A DNA stretch of 33,672 nt, from NCBI GenBank assembly GCA_001798715.1, contig MGSF01000009.1:1-33672 (forward strand). Reading direction: 5' to 3'. Under the pieces are notes generated by a model. The model made no database searches and had not been told where the DNA came from. It worked only from the letters and a program-made list of their open reading frames with translations. This DNA is from Deltaproteobacteria bacterium RIFCSPLOWO2_02_FULL_50_16 (GTDB taxonomy: Bacteria > UBA10199 > 2-02-FULL-50-16). Of the stretch, positions 23,858 to 32,041 are shown one piece after another. The translations under genes were made by a program, and so were the position numbers. Positions within the stretch are counted from its first letter, which is position 1. The number at the start of each line of letters is the position of its first letter.

Positions 23858-25126
23858 ATGGATATCCTGATTTTCATACTCAAGATCGTGATCCCTCCCG
23901 TTCTCGTCCTTAATTTCATTCCTCTTATGATCTGGTTTGAGAGGAAGGGAAGTGCCTACATCCAAGAGAGGCGAGGCCCCAATAGGGCCCACATCCTGGG
24001 AATTCGATTGGGCGGGATCATTCACAATTTTGCCGACGTCATAAAACTCATCACCAAGGAAGATATCATACCTGCCAACGTCAATCGTCTCTATTTTATC
24101 GGCGCCCCCTTGATTGCCATCTTTGTCGGGATCGTCACCATCGCCGTCGTTCCCCTTGCCGATTCCGTCCAAATAGGAGAAAAGCTCGTCCACATCCAAG
24201 TCGCGGATCTCAATGTCGGTATTCTCTATGTTTTTGCCATTTCCTCCCTGGGGGTTTATTCCGTTCTCCTCGCCGGTTGGTCCTCCAATAACAAATACTC
24301 CCTTTTGGGCGGTCTGCGTGCCGCGTCTCAAATGGTCAGCTACGAATTGGCCCTTGGTCTGACGGTGGTCGGTCTCTTTATGTTGGCCGAGTCCGCCAGT
24401 GTCTCCGAAATTGTACGCCATCAGGGTCCTCATGTCCTCCATTGGAATTTCGTCCAACAACCCCTGGCCTTTATCATCTTTTGGATCGCCGTCTTTGCCG
24501 AGACCAACAGGACGCCCTTTGACCTCCCCGAAGGGGAGTCGGAAATCGTGGCGGGTTATCACACGGAATATTCGAGCATGAAATTTGCCCTCTTCTTCAT
24601 GGCCGAATACGCCCACATGGTGGTGGCGGCGGCCCTGATCACGGCCCTCTTTTTCGGCGGGTGGCAGGTGCCCTTTCTGACCACCCTGGACCTCAAGACC
24701 CAGGCCCCATTTTACCTGTACGTGACTGTGCTGACGGTGAGCTTTATTGCCCTATTCTTTGGCCTCCTGCTTCTCTCCCAATTCAAAAAGGGAAAATACA
24801 GGGATGCGCGGGATTACGAGGTCCTCGTCTTTGGGATTCCCCTCTTTCTCCTGGCCCTGGCCGGCGGGGGAAGTGCCATTTTTACAGGTCCCTGGGCCCT
24901 CCCCGAATGGGGTCGCGTCCTTTTCGCGGCCCTTGTTCAAGCAACCAGTTTTGGTATTAAAATGACATTCTTTGCCTTTTTCTTTATCTGGATACGGTGG
25001 ACATTGCCAAGATTCCGCTATGATCAGGTGATGAATTTCGGATGGAAGGGGATGCTGCCCCTGGCCTTGCTCAACATCGTCGTCACCGGGGTGGTATTAC
25101 TATGGAAAGGGAATCATCATGGGTGA
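23858..25126 (+). CDS. nuoH: NADH-quinone oxidoreductase subunit H
   Basis: A 422-residue membrane subunit that forms the quinone entry and the link to the pumps. The motifs are intact: IQERRGPNR, KLITKEDIIP, GWSSNNKYSLLGGLRAASQM, and the ETNRTPFDLPEGESEIVAG loop with all its acids. It starts at the base after the nuoG stop and overlaps nuoJ by eight bases. In most bacteria nuoI sits between H and J; here there is no room for it. The protein is somewhat longer than the common 330 residues, because of extended helices or loops in the C-terminal third. Confidence 0.95.
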   Translation: MDILIFILKIVIPPVLVLNFIPLMIWFERKGSAYIQERRGPNRAHILGIRLGGIIHNFADVIKLITKEDIIPANVNRLYFIGAPLIAIFVGIVTIAVVPLADSVQIGEKLVHIQVADLNVGILYVFAISSLGVYSVLLAGWSSNNKYSLLGGLRAASQMVSYELALGLTVVGLFMLAESASVSEIVRHQGPHVLHWNFVQQPLAFIIFWIAVFAETNRTPFDLPEGESEIVAGYHTEYSSMKFALFFMAEYAHMVVAAALITALFFGGWQVPFLTTLDLKTQAPFYLYVTVLTVSFIALFFGLLLLSQFKKGKYRDARDYEVLVFGIPLFLLALAGGGSAIFTGPWALPEWGRVLFAALVQATSFGIKMTFFAFFFIWIRWTLPRFRYDQVMNFGWKGMLPLALLNIVVTGVVLLWKGNHHG

Positions 25127-25625
25127 TCCGATATTTTTCTATTTATTTGCGACCATCGTCATCGGAGGCGCGATAGGTGTTGTCTTTCTTTCCAATCCCC
25201 TTTCCTCCGCCCTATCACTCATTTTCTCTTTAGCTGGATTGGCCGGCCTTTTTGTGCTTCTTCAAGCCCATTTTCTGGCGGCCATCCAGGTTTTGGTTTA
25301 TGCCGGTGCTGTGATGGTCCTCTTTATTTTTGTAATTATGATGCTCAATCTGGAAGACTGCAAAAAACATCTCAAGGTTTCTTTTGCAAGCCTTATCGGT
25401 TTCGTGATTGCCCTCAATTTGGCCATCGTACTCGTCATGCATGTTTCGGCCCCCCTCTTTGATGATGGAGTCTCGGATAAGACCTTCGGAACCATCGAAG
25501 GCGTGGGTCAGCTGATGCTCACCCGCTATTTGATCCCCTTTGAAATTGTCTCATTATTACTCACCATCGCCATTGTGGGGGCCGTGATTCTGGCCAAAAA
25601 GGACAACCCAAAGGAGACGACATGA
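25119..25625 (+). CDS. nuoJ: NADH-quinone oxidoreductase subunit J
   Basis: A 168-residue, five-helix membrane subunit. The helix-3 motif [17 protein letters not shown] is typical and keeps Tyr and Gly of the region that changes shape during turnover. [21 protein letters not shown] at the end is also standard. It overlaps nuoH upstream (eight bases) and nuoK downstream (ATGA), showing tight coupling. It is the reference for the J-like copy at 10916. Confidence 0.94.
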   Translation: MGDPIFFYLFATIVIGGAIGVVFLSNPLSSALSLIFSLAGLAGLFVLLQAHFLAAIQVLVYAGAVMVLFIFVIMMLNLEDCKKHLKVSFASLIGFVIALNLAIVLVMHVSAPLFDDGVSDKTFGTIEGVGQLMLTRYLIPFEIVSLLLTIAIVGAVILAKKDNPKETT

Positions 25626-25924
25626 TCCTACTCGAGCATTACCTTATTGTCGCCTCGCTGCTCTTTTGTCTGGGACTCTTGGGGGTCCTCTTTCGACGTA
25701 ACGCCCTGATTGTTTTCATGTCCATCGAATTGATGCTCAATGCGGGCAATCTTGTTTTTGTGGCTTTTTCCCGTTTTTTTGGACGTATGGATGGTCAAGT
25801 TTTAGCCTTTTTTATTATCGCCTTAGCGGCGGCTGAGGTCTCGGTGGGTTTGGCCATCATTGTCGTCATGTTCCGAAAACGAGGAACGATTGATATAAAC
25901 GAAGCAAGCCTGATGAAGGGATAA
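25622..25924 (+). CDS. nuoK: NADH-quinone oxidoreductase subunit K
   Basis: A 100-residue, three-helix, MrpC-like subunit. Both essential membrane acids are present: E36 in SIELML and E72 in [10 protein letters not shown]. The length is exactly typical. It starts within the nuoJ stop codon and ends one base before the GTG of nuoL. E72 aligns with an Arg in the K-like copy at 11415. Confidence 0.95.
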   Translation: MILLEHYLIVASLLFCLGLLGVLFRRNALIVFMSIELMLNAGNLVFVAFSRFFGRMDGQVLAFFIIALAAAEVSVGLAIIVVMFRKRGTIDINEASLMKG

Positions 25925-25925
25925 C

Positions 25926-27899
25926 GTGGATACATTAGTTCTTGGAATTTCTCTTGAAACGCTGGCCTGGTTGATTCCGGGGCTGCCCTTGTTGGGGGCC
26001 CTTTGTAACGGATGCGCCACCCTGATGGCCAGACGGTCCGGACAGGTCGCCCCAAAACCCTTGATTACCTTTTTGGGTGTCGGTACCCCCTTTCTCTCCT
26101 TTATGGTGACGACCTTTTTATTTTTCATCATCCGATCCACCCACCACTCTATTGACACGGCCCCTCTTTTTACGTGGATGGCCGTCGATGATTTCATCGT
26201 CCCCTTTTCTCTCTATGTAGATCAGCTCTCCATTGTGATGACCCTGGTGGTCACCGGAGTGGGTTCTCTCATCCATCTCTACTCCGTGGGTTATATGGCC
26301 CACGACAAGGCCTATGATCGCTATTTTACCTATCTAAACCTCTTCCTTTTCTCCATGCTCATTCTCGTCTTGGGAAATAATCTTCCCATGATGTTTATTG
26401 GATGGGAGGGGGTCGGTCTTTGTTCCTATCTGCTCATAGGTTTTTGGTTTCAAGATCCTGAAAAGGCCTATGCCGGAAAAAAGGCCTTTGTTGTTAATCG
26501 TATTGGGGATTTTGGATTTTTGTTGGCCATGTTTCTCCTCTATACGACCTTGACACAGCAGGGAGTGGATATGCGCGGCGGATCTCTCAACTTTGCCACC
26601 TTAGAGGCCCAGCGCCAGCTCTTGGCCCCCGTGGCCACGACCGCCTGTCTCCTTCTCTTTGTGGGGGCCTGTGGAAAGTCTGCCCAAATCCCGCTCTACA
26701 TCTGGTTGCCCGACGCCATGGCCGGTCCCACACCCGTTTCGGCCCTGATTCATGCCGCTACAATGGTGACAGCGGGCGTCTATATGATCGCCAGGCTCAA
26801 TTTTCTCTATCTCCTTTCACCGGATGCGATGTCTGTGGTGGCCACCGTTGGGGCCGTAACCGCCTTTTTTGCGGCCACCATAGGACTGGCTCAAAATGAT
26901 ATCAAAAAAATCCTGGCCTATTCCACCATCAGCCAGCTGGGTTATATGTTTTTAGGGGTCGGGGTGGGGGCTTTTTCGGCGGGCATTTTTCATTTGGTCA
27001 CACATGCCTTTTTTAAGGCCTGCCTCTTCTTGGGGGCGGGGAGCGTGATTCATGGCCTCCATGAAGAACAAGATATTTGGAAAATGGGGGGATTGCGCCA
27101 CAAAATGCCCGTGACCTTTTTGACATTTCTCTTGGCGGTGGCGGCCATTGTGGGGATCATTCCCTTTGCGGGGTTTTTCAGCAAGGATGAAATACTCTTT
27201 CAAACCTTTATGAGGGGTCATCGGGTCCTTTGGGCCATTGGATTTGCCACAGCGGGGATCACGGCATTTTACATGTGCCGTCTTTTTGCCCTCACCTTCT
27301 TGGGAAAATCAAGGATCGATCCCCATAAAGAGGCCCCTATCCATGAGTCCCCACTCTCGATGACCCTTCCTCTTATGATCTTGGGCCTCCTTTCCCTCAT
27401 CGGAGGATGGATCGGGATCCCGGAGGTCTTCAAGGGACACAATTATTTTCATCACTGGCTTCAACCGGTTTTGGGGGCGGGGACCCTCATCAATGAAAGC
27501 GCCCACATGCATGGGACAGAACTCATTTTGGCTGTGGCTTCATTTTTGTGGGTCTTTCACGTCGGTCTCATCGCCCTCATCTTGTATTCGCAAAAACTGG
27601 ATTGGATCAAGCGCTGCGTCAAAAAGATGGATTGGGTCTACAATATTTTGAGAGACAAATATTATGTGGACGAAATCTATGACTTTATATTGATTCGCCC
27701 TATTCATTGGTTGAGCCAGCAAATTTTATGGCGTTTCGGTGATGAACAAATCATCGATGGACTGATGGTCAACGGTTCAGCAAAGACTATAAACTTGGCC
27801 GGGCGTCTTCTGAGTCTTATGCAAACGGGTTGGACTCAACACTATGCCCTCTTTTTAGCCGCAGGGGCCTTGGGACTTGTTGCTTATTTTGTCTTATAA
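25926..27899 (+). CDS. nuoL: NADH-quinone oxidoreductase subunit L
   Basis: A 657-residue terminal antiporter-like subunit with the lateral helix. The full proton path is visible: Glu in FIGWEGVGLCS, Asp in RIGDFGF, Lys in CGKSAQIP, His in SALIHAATMV, His and Lys in THAFFKACLFL and Lys in FFSKDEIL. The start is GTG at 25926, one base after the nuoK stop, a choice that preserves the junction spacing. YYVDEIYD near residue 580 marks the start of the C-terminal part. nuoM follows after three bases. Confidence 0.95.
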   Translation: MDTLVLGISLETLAWLIPGLPLLGALCNGCATLMARRSGQVAPKPLITFLGVGTPFLSFMVTTFLFFIIRSTHHSIDTAPLFTWMAVDDFIVPFSLYVDQLSIVMTLVVTGVGSLIHLYSVGYMAHDKAYDRYFTYLNLFLFSMLILVLGNNLPMMFIGWEGVGLCSYLLIGFWFQDPEKAYAGKKAFVVNRIGDFGFLLAMFLLYTTLTQQGVDMRGGSLNFATLEAQRQLLAPVATTACLLLFVGACGKSAQIPLYIWLPDAMAGPTPVSALIHAATMVTAGVYMIARLNFLYLLSPDAMSVVATVGAVTAFFAATIGLAQNDIKKILAYSTISQLGYMFLGVGVGAFSAGIFHLVTHAFFKACLFLGAGSVIHGLHEEQDIWKMGGLRHKMPVTFLTFLLAVAAIVGIIPFAGFFSKDEILFQTFMRGHRVLWAIGFATAGITAFYMCRLFALTFLGKSRIDPHKEAPIHESPLSMTLPLMILGLLSLIGGWIGIPEVFKGHNYFHHWLQPVLGAGTLINESAHMHGTELILAVASFLWVFHVGLIALILYSQKLDWIKRCVKKMDWVYNILRDKYYVDEIYDFILIRPIHWLSQQILWRFGDEQIIDGLMVNGSAKTINLAGRLLSLMQTGWTQHYALFLAAGALGLVAYFVL

Positions 27900-27902
27900 T
27901 TT

Positions 27903-29420
27903 ATGAATATCCATTGGATCACACAAAATATACTGACACTGACCACCTTTTCCCCCTTAATCGGCGTGGCTGTTGTTTTTATTCTTCCGCGTTCCCAAGA
28001 AAAGGCGATTCGTATTGTCTCCCTTTTGGCCTCACTCCTCCCGATGGCCCTCTCCCTATGGCTATATCAGCTCTTCCAGGGAACGGGGCATTTTGAATGG
28101 ACACAAACAATCCCTTGGATCGAAGACTTTCACATTTTTTATCGGGTCGGCGTCGATGGTTTTAGTGTCCCCCTCATCGCCCTGACAGGTCTTTTAACCC
28201 CCATTGTTTTTCTGTCTTCTTGGACAAGTATCCAGAAGAGTCTTAAGGAATATTTTATCTTTTTCTTCCTTTTGGAAATGGGTGTCTTCGGTGTCTTTGT
28301 GGCCTTGGATATTTTCCTTTTCTACGTTTTTTGGGAAGTCATGCTGATCCCCATGTATTTTATCATCGGTCTCTGGGGAGGTCCCAGGCGACTGTATGCC
28401 TCCATCAAGTTTGTCCTTTTCACGATGGTAGGAAGTCTTCTTATGTTGGCCGCAATTTTGTATCTCTATTATGCGGGAGGGCAGACCTTTAATATCCAGG
28501 AACTCTATGGACTGGCCCTCCCCCTCGAGGTGCAAAAGCTGCTTTTCTTGGCCTTTGCCCTGGCCTTTGCCATCAAGGTTCCCCTTTTCCCTTTTCATAC
28601 ATGGCTCCCTGATGCCCACGTCGAAGCCCCTACTGGTGGCAGTGTCATCTTGGCCGCCATCCTCCTCAAGATGGGAACCTATGGATTTTTGCGCTATGCC
28701 ATGCCCCTCTTCCCCAATGCGGTACAGGCCTTTCTGCCCCACATCCTTACTCTCTCTGTCATTGGAATCCTCTACGGGGCCCTCGTCTCCATGGTCCAGG
28801 CGGATATCAAAAAACTTGTGGCCTTCTCCTCGGTTTCACATTTAGGTTTTGTCATGCTGGGTCTCTTTGCCCTCACCCCTCAATCCGTACAGGGGGCCAA
28901 TCTTCAAATCATCAATCACGGAATCAGCACAGGGGCCCTCTTTCTTTTGGTCGGAATGATTTATGAGCGCCGCCATACCCGCATGATTGCGGATTTTGGA
29001 GGCATCGCCTCGGTGCAACCCTGGTTTGCGACCCTCTTTTTGATTGTCACCCTTTCGTCCATCGGTCTCCCCGGGACCAACGGTTTTGTGGGTGAGTTCC
29101 TGATCCTCCTTGGAACCTTCAGGACCCATCCTTCCTACGCCGTCTTGGCGACATCAGGAGTCATCTTTGCAGCGATTTACATGCTATGGATGGTCAAAAG
29201 GGTCTTTTTCGGTCCCTTAGACAAAGAGGATAATAAAAAACTGACCGATATCAACTGGCGTGAGATTGGACTGTTGTTGCCCTTGATCGTCCTCATCTTT
29301 CTCATCGGATTCTACCCAAGATTTATTTTACACAAGACAGAGACAACGGTCCTAAAATTTATCGACCAGGTCCATCATACACAGGAGAAGGTGGTTCAAA
29401 ACTACGGGGCAGCACATTAA
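27903..29420 (+). CDS. nuoM: NADH-quinone oxidoreductase subunit M
   Basis: A 505-residue antiporter-like subunit. It has the Glu of YVFWEVMLIPMYFIIG, the Lys of AIKVPLFPFHTWLPDAHVEA, the Lys of LLKMGTYGFLR, the His of INHGISTGALFL and the Glu of GFVGEFLILLG. It has the same length (505 residues) as the M-like protein at 13990, which makes the comparison of lost residues straightforward. It is separated from the second nuoN by 57 bases containing a hairpin. Confidence 0.95.
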   Translation: MNIHWITQNILTLTTFSPLIGVAVVFILPRSQEKAIRIVSLLASLLPMALSLWLYQLFQGTGHFEWTQTIPWIEDFHIFYRVGVDGFSVPLIALTGLLTPIVFLSSWTSIQKSLKEYFIFFFLLEMGVFGVFVALDIFLFYVFWEVMLIPMYFIIGLWGGPRRLYASIKFVLFTMVGSLLMLAAILYLYYAGGQTFNIQELYGLALPLEVQKLLFLAFALAFAIKVPLFPFHTWLPDAHVEAPTGGSVILAAILLKMGTYGFLRYAMPLFPNAVQAFLPHILTLSVIGILYGALVSMVQADIKKLVAFSSVSHLGFVMLGLFALTPQSVQGANLQIINHGISTGALFLLVGMIYERRHTRMIADFGGIASVQPWFATLFLIVTLSSIGLPGTNGFVGEFLILLGTFRTHPSYAVLATSGVIFAAIYMLWMVKRVFFGPLDKEDNKKLTDINWREIGLLLPLIVLIFLIGFYPRFILHKTETTVLKFIDQVHHTQEKVVQNYGAAH

Positions 29421-29424
29421 TGAC

Positions 29425-29464
29425 TACACAATGATCTGCCCAGTATTCAGCAGTTATGTGTAGT
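29425..29464. other. Hairpin between nuoM and the second nuoN
   Basis: CTACACA (29425-29431) pairs with TGTGTAG (29458-29464), with an inner CTGC/GCAG pair. There is no T-tract, so it is not a classical terminator; it may tune nuoN translation or mRNA decay. This is the widest gap in the catalytic set apart from those around the TPR-like gene and the nuoF/G palindrome. Confidence 0.35.
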
Positions 29465-29477
29465 AGAATTTGGACTG

Positions 29478-30959
29478 ATGAATATGACAATCGCGACTGA
29501 TTGGAACATGCTCCTTGTTAAAGGGCTCCCCTTCCTGACCCTCTTAGGGATGGGATTGCTCCTTCTCGTTATTGAAGTCCTATGGTGGGGAAAAGACAAA
29601 ACCATCATGCTCATTTTAAGTTTATTGGCCGTTGCCGCTTCTTTCTACTTCGCGTGGGATCAATGGATTCAAAATATCCCATGGTCACAACAGCTCTTGG
29701 TCTTTGACCGCTTAAGTTATATCTTCGATCTTATCTTTCTCTTTTGTCTCCTGATCACGCTCTTGATCTCAAGGGATCATATCAAACGAGAGCATATCGA
29801 ACGGGGTGAGTATTATGCCCTGCTCCTTCTCGCCACCGTGGGAATGATGATGATGGCCCATGCCGGGGACTTGATGGTGCTTTTCCTTGGAATAGAGGTG
29901 ATGACAATAGGGGCCTATATCTTGGCCGGCATCAAAAAAAGACATAGCAAATCTAATGAAGCGGCCCTCAAGTATTTTATCCTTGGAGGGATTGCCGCTG
30001 GTTTGATGGTCTTCGGCATCGCCTTTTTCTATGGAGCCACGGGATCGACTCAACTCTCCATCCTGAATCAAACATTTGCGGAGGTCGACAGCTCCCAATC
30101 TGTTCTTATTTTTCTTGCCGTAGCCCTCATCCTTGTCGGATTATGCTTCAAGATTGCGGCGGTCCCCTTTCATTTCTGGAGTCCGGATGTTTATGAAGGG
30201 GCCCCGACAACGGTCACCGCTTTTATGGCGACGGCTATCAAGGCGGCTGGATTTGTCGCCCTATTTCGTGTTCTTTTTATCGTTATCTCTTTGACCCACA
30301 TCCCTTGGGTTCCATTATTGTCAACCTTATCCATCGCCACAATGACCGTGGGAAACCTCGTGGCCCTTCGACAAACCAACATCAAGAGGATGCTCGCCTA
30401 TTCTTCCATCGCTCATGCCGGATACGCCCTTGTGGGTTTGGCCGCCGCTGCCAAAGACAATCAACTCTCTGAAATGGCCTTGGGTGCGATAGTCTTTTAC
30501 ATGATGGCCTATGCGGTCATCACCCTTGGGGCCTTTGCCATCGTTGTCGCCATGGGACATCGCGGTGATGAAGCCGAAGAGATCTCGGACTTTGCCGGTC
30601 TGGGACAGAGACATCCCCTTTTGGCGGCCGCCATGACCGTTTTCATGATCGCCCTCACGGGAATCCCCCCGACCATCGGATTTATTGGAAAGTTTTATCT
30701 CTTCGCCAGTGCCATTGAGGTGGGCCTCTATACCCTCGTTGTCATCGGCGTCCTTAATAGCGTCGTGTCGGCCTACTATTATCTTGGGGTCGTCATGACC
30801 ATGTATTTCAAGGAAGGTGCCGTCTACCGCTGGCCCCCCTTGGCCTATCTCCTGACTACCAGCATCTTTCTCACCCTCCTAGGAACGCTTTATTGGGGTG
30901 TGTTTCCAAAAGATCTCTTCCTCATGGCGCAAGAATCGGTGCGACAAGTGATTTTTTAA
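29478..30959 (+). CDS. nuoN: NADH-quinone oxidoreductase subunit N, second copy
   Basis: A 493-residue antiporter-like subunit with complete signature: Glu in FLGIEVMTIGAYIL, Lys in LVGLCFKIAAVPFHFW, SPDVYEGAPTTVTA, Lys in TAIKAAGFVALF and Lys in FIGKFYLF. It closes the second set in the usual gene order. An in-frame ATG two codons in (29484) is an alternative start. Two nuoN genes 12.5 kb apart in one run of genes is unusual; this one probably belongs to the catalytic complex and the copy at 15518 to the ghost set or to both. Confidence 0.94.
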   Translation: MNMTIATDWNMLLVKGLPFLTLLGMGLLLLVIEVLWWGKDKTIMLILSLLAVAASFYFAWDQWIQNIPWSQQLLVFDRLSYIFDLIFLFCLLITLLISRDHIKREHIERGEYYALLLLATVGMMMMAHAGDLMVLFLGIEVMTIGAYILAGIKKRHSKSNEAALKYFILGGIAAGLMVFGIAFFYGATGSTQLSILNQTFAEVDSSQSVLIFLAVALILVGLCFKIAAVPFHFWSPDVYEGAPTTVTAFMATAIKAAGFVALFRVLFIVISLTHIPWVPLLSTLSIATMTVGNLVALRQTNIKRMLAYSSIAHAGYALVGLAAAAKDNQLSEMALGAIVFYMMAYAVITLGAFAIVVAMGHRGDEAEEISDFAGLGQRHPLLAAAMTVFMIALTGIPPTIGFIGKFYLFASAIEVGLYTLVVIGVLNSVVSAYYYLGVVMTMYFKEGAVYRWPPLAYLLTTSIFLTLLGTLYWGVFPKDLFLMAQESVRQVIF

Positions 30960-30964
30960 ATTTT

Positions 30965-31066
30965 TACTAACAGTCCCGAAATTGTATAGACATTTGGGAA
31001 CTGTTAGTATTACAGGACCGGTTGTTAGCCCTATCGGGCTGTTCATATTATTTCGGTCCTGTTAAT
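30965..31066 (+). repeat. Double-hairpin element, copy 1 (upstream of the aldo/keto reductase)
   Basis: Hairpin 1 is ACTAACAGT (30966-30974) with ACTGTTAGT (31000-31008); hairpin 2 is ACAGGACCG (31012-31020) with CGGTCCTGT (31054-31062) and contains a small AGCCC(tatc)GGGCT stem. It ends one base before the ATG of the aldo/keto reductase. A second copy, inverted in the genome but with the same polarity relative to its gene, lies before the lipoprotein gene at 33403-33505. Either a mobile palindromic element or a 5'-leader RNA structure would explain it; hairpin 1 may also end the nuo transcript, as it follows the nuoN stop. Confidence 0.75.
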
Positions 31067-32041
31067 ATGCAATACCGTTTTTTTGAAAAAGCCAATATTG
31101 GCATTTCCGAAATTGGCCTTGGGACATGGTCTATGGGAAACATGTGGGGCCCGCGCAATGACCCCCAAGCCCTCCAAACGATCCACAAGGCCTTTGAGCG
31201 AGGCATCAATTTTATCGACACCGCCTATGCCTATGGCAATGGCCATAGTGAAAGTCTCATCGGGCGGGCGATCGGTGAACATAAGAACCGCGACAAGATC
31301 TTCGTGGCCACAAAGGTCCCGCCCAAAGATCATAGGTGGCCCGCCAAGGTGGGAAGCCGCGCGGAAGAAATATTTCCGGGCTCCTGGATCCGCGAGATCA
31401 CCGAAAAAAGCCTCAAACACCTAGCGACCGACCACATAGATCTTCAACAGCTCCATGTCTGGGCCCCTAATTGGCTGGATCAAGGTGACTGGCTGAATGA
31501 ACTCCGTAAACTCAAAGAAGAAGGCAAAATTCGCTCCATAGGGATCTCCCTCAACGATCATGAACCAGACACAGCCCTAGAGATTGTCCCCTCCGGCATG
31601 ATTGATTCCGTGCAGGTCATCTACAATCTCTTCGACCAAACCCCGGAAGAAAGGCTCTTGACATTGTGTCGCGAGCACAAAGTGGCCGTCATCGTGCGCG
31701 TCCCCTTTGATGAAGGAGGCCTCACAGGGACTTTAACTCCCGCTACAGAGTTTCACAAAAAAGACTGGCGGCGTTATTACTTTCAGGGGGAACGTCTCAA
31801 GGAGACTTGTGAACGGGTCAAAAAATTTCAATCTTTCCTGACGAACGAAATAAAATCACTCCCCGAATTCGCCCTGCGCTTCTGCCTTTCCCATCCCGCC
31901 GTCACCACTGTCATCCCTGGAATGCGCCGACCCGAACACGTGGAGATCAACTGTGCCGTTTCAGACGGACACACACTGCCTCCGGAGGTTTTGAAAAAAT
32001 TGAAGGCCCACGCCTGGTCACGGAATTTTTATCCGAGCTAG
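31067..32041 (+). CDS. Aldo/keto reductase
   Basis: A 324-residue cytoplasmic TIM-barrel oxidoreductase that reduces aldehydes or ketones with NADPH. The catalytic tetrad is visible: D51 and Y56 in DTAYAYGNG, K83 in VATKV and H130 in QQLHVW. IGLGTWSMG near the N-terminus and AVTTVIPGMRRPEHVE near the C-terminus (cofactor binding) are typical of the YajO/YghZ/Tas-like branch. The start ATG 31067 abuts the double-hairpin element, leaving no normal Shine-Dalgarno sequence, so initiation may depend on that structure. A longer in-frame start at 31022 lies in the repeat and is rejected. The last four bases are shared with the convergent lipoprotein gene. Confidence 0.92.
   Translation: MQYRFFEKANIGISEIGLGTWSMGNMWGPRNDPQALQTIHKAFERGINFIDTAYAYGNGHSESLIGRAIGEHKNRDKIFVATKVPPKDHRWPAKVGSRAEEIFPGSWIREITEKSLKHLATDHIDLQQLHVWAPNWLDQGDWLNELRKLKEEGKIRSIGISLNDHEPDTALEIVPSGMIDSVQVIYNLFDQTPEERLLTLCREHKVAVIVRVPFDEGGLTGTLTPATEFHKKDWRRYYFQGERLKETCERVKKFQSFLTNEIKSLPEFALRFCLSHPAVTTVIPGMRRPEHVEINCAVSDGHTLPPEVLKKLKAHAWSRNFYPS
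32038..32041. other. Shared CTAG: both convergent genes stop on the same bases
   Basis: The plus-strand stop TAG (32039-32041) and the minus-strand stop TAG (32040-32038) use one palindromic CTAG, so the two genes overlap by four bases and there is no space for a terminator between them. Transcripts will overlap unless they end inside the opposite gene. Confidence 0.85.
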
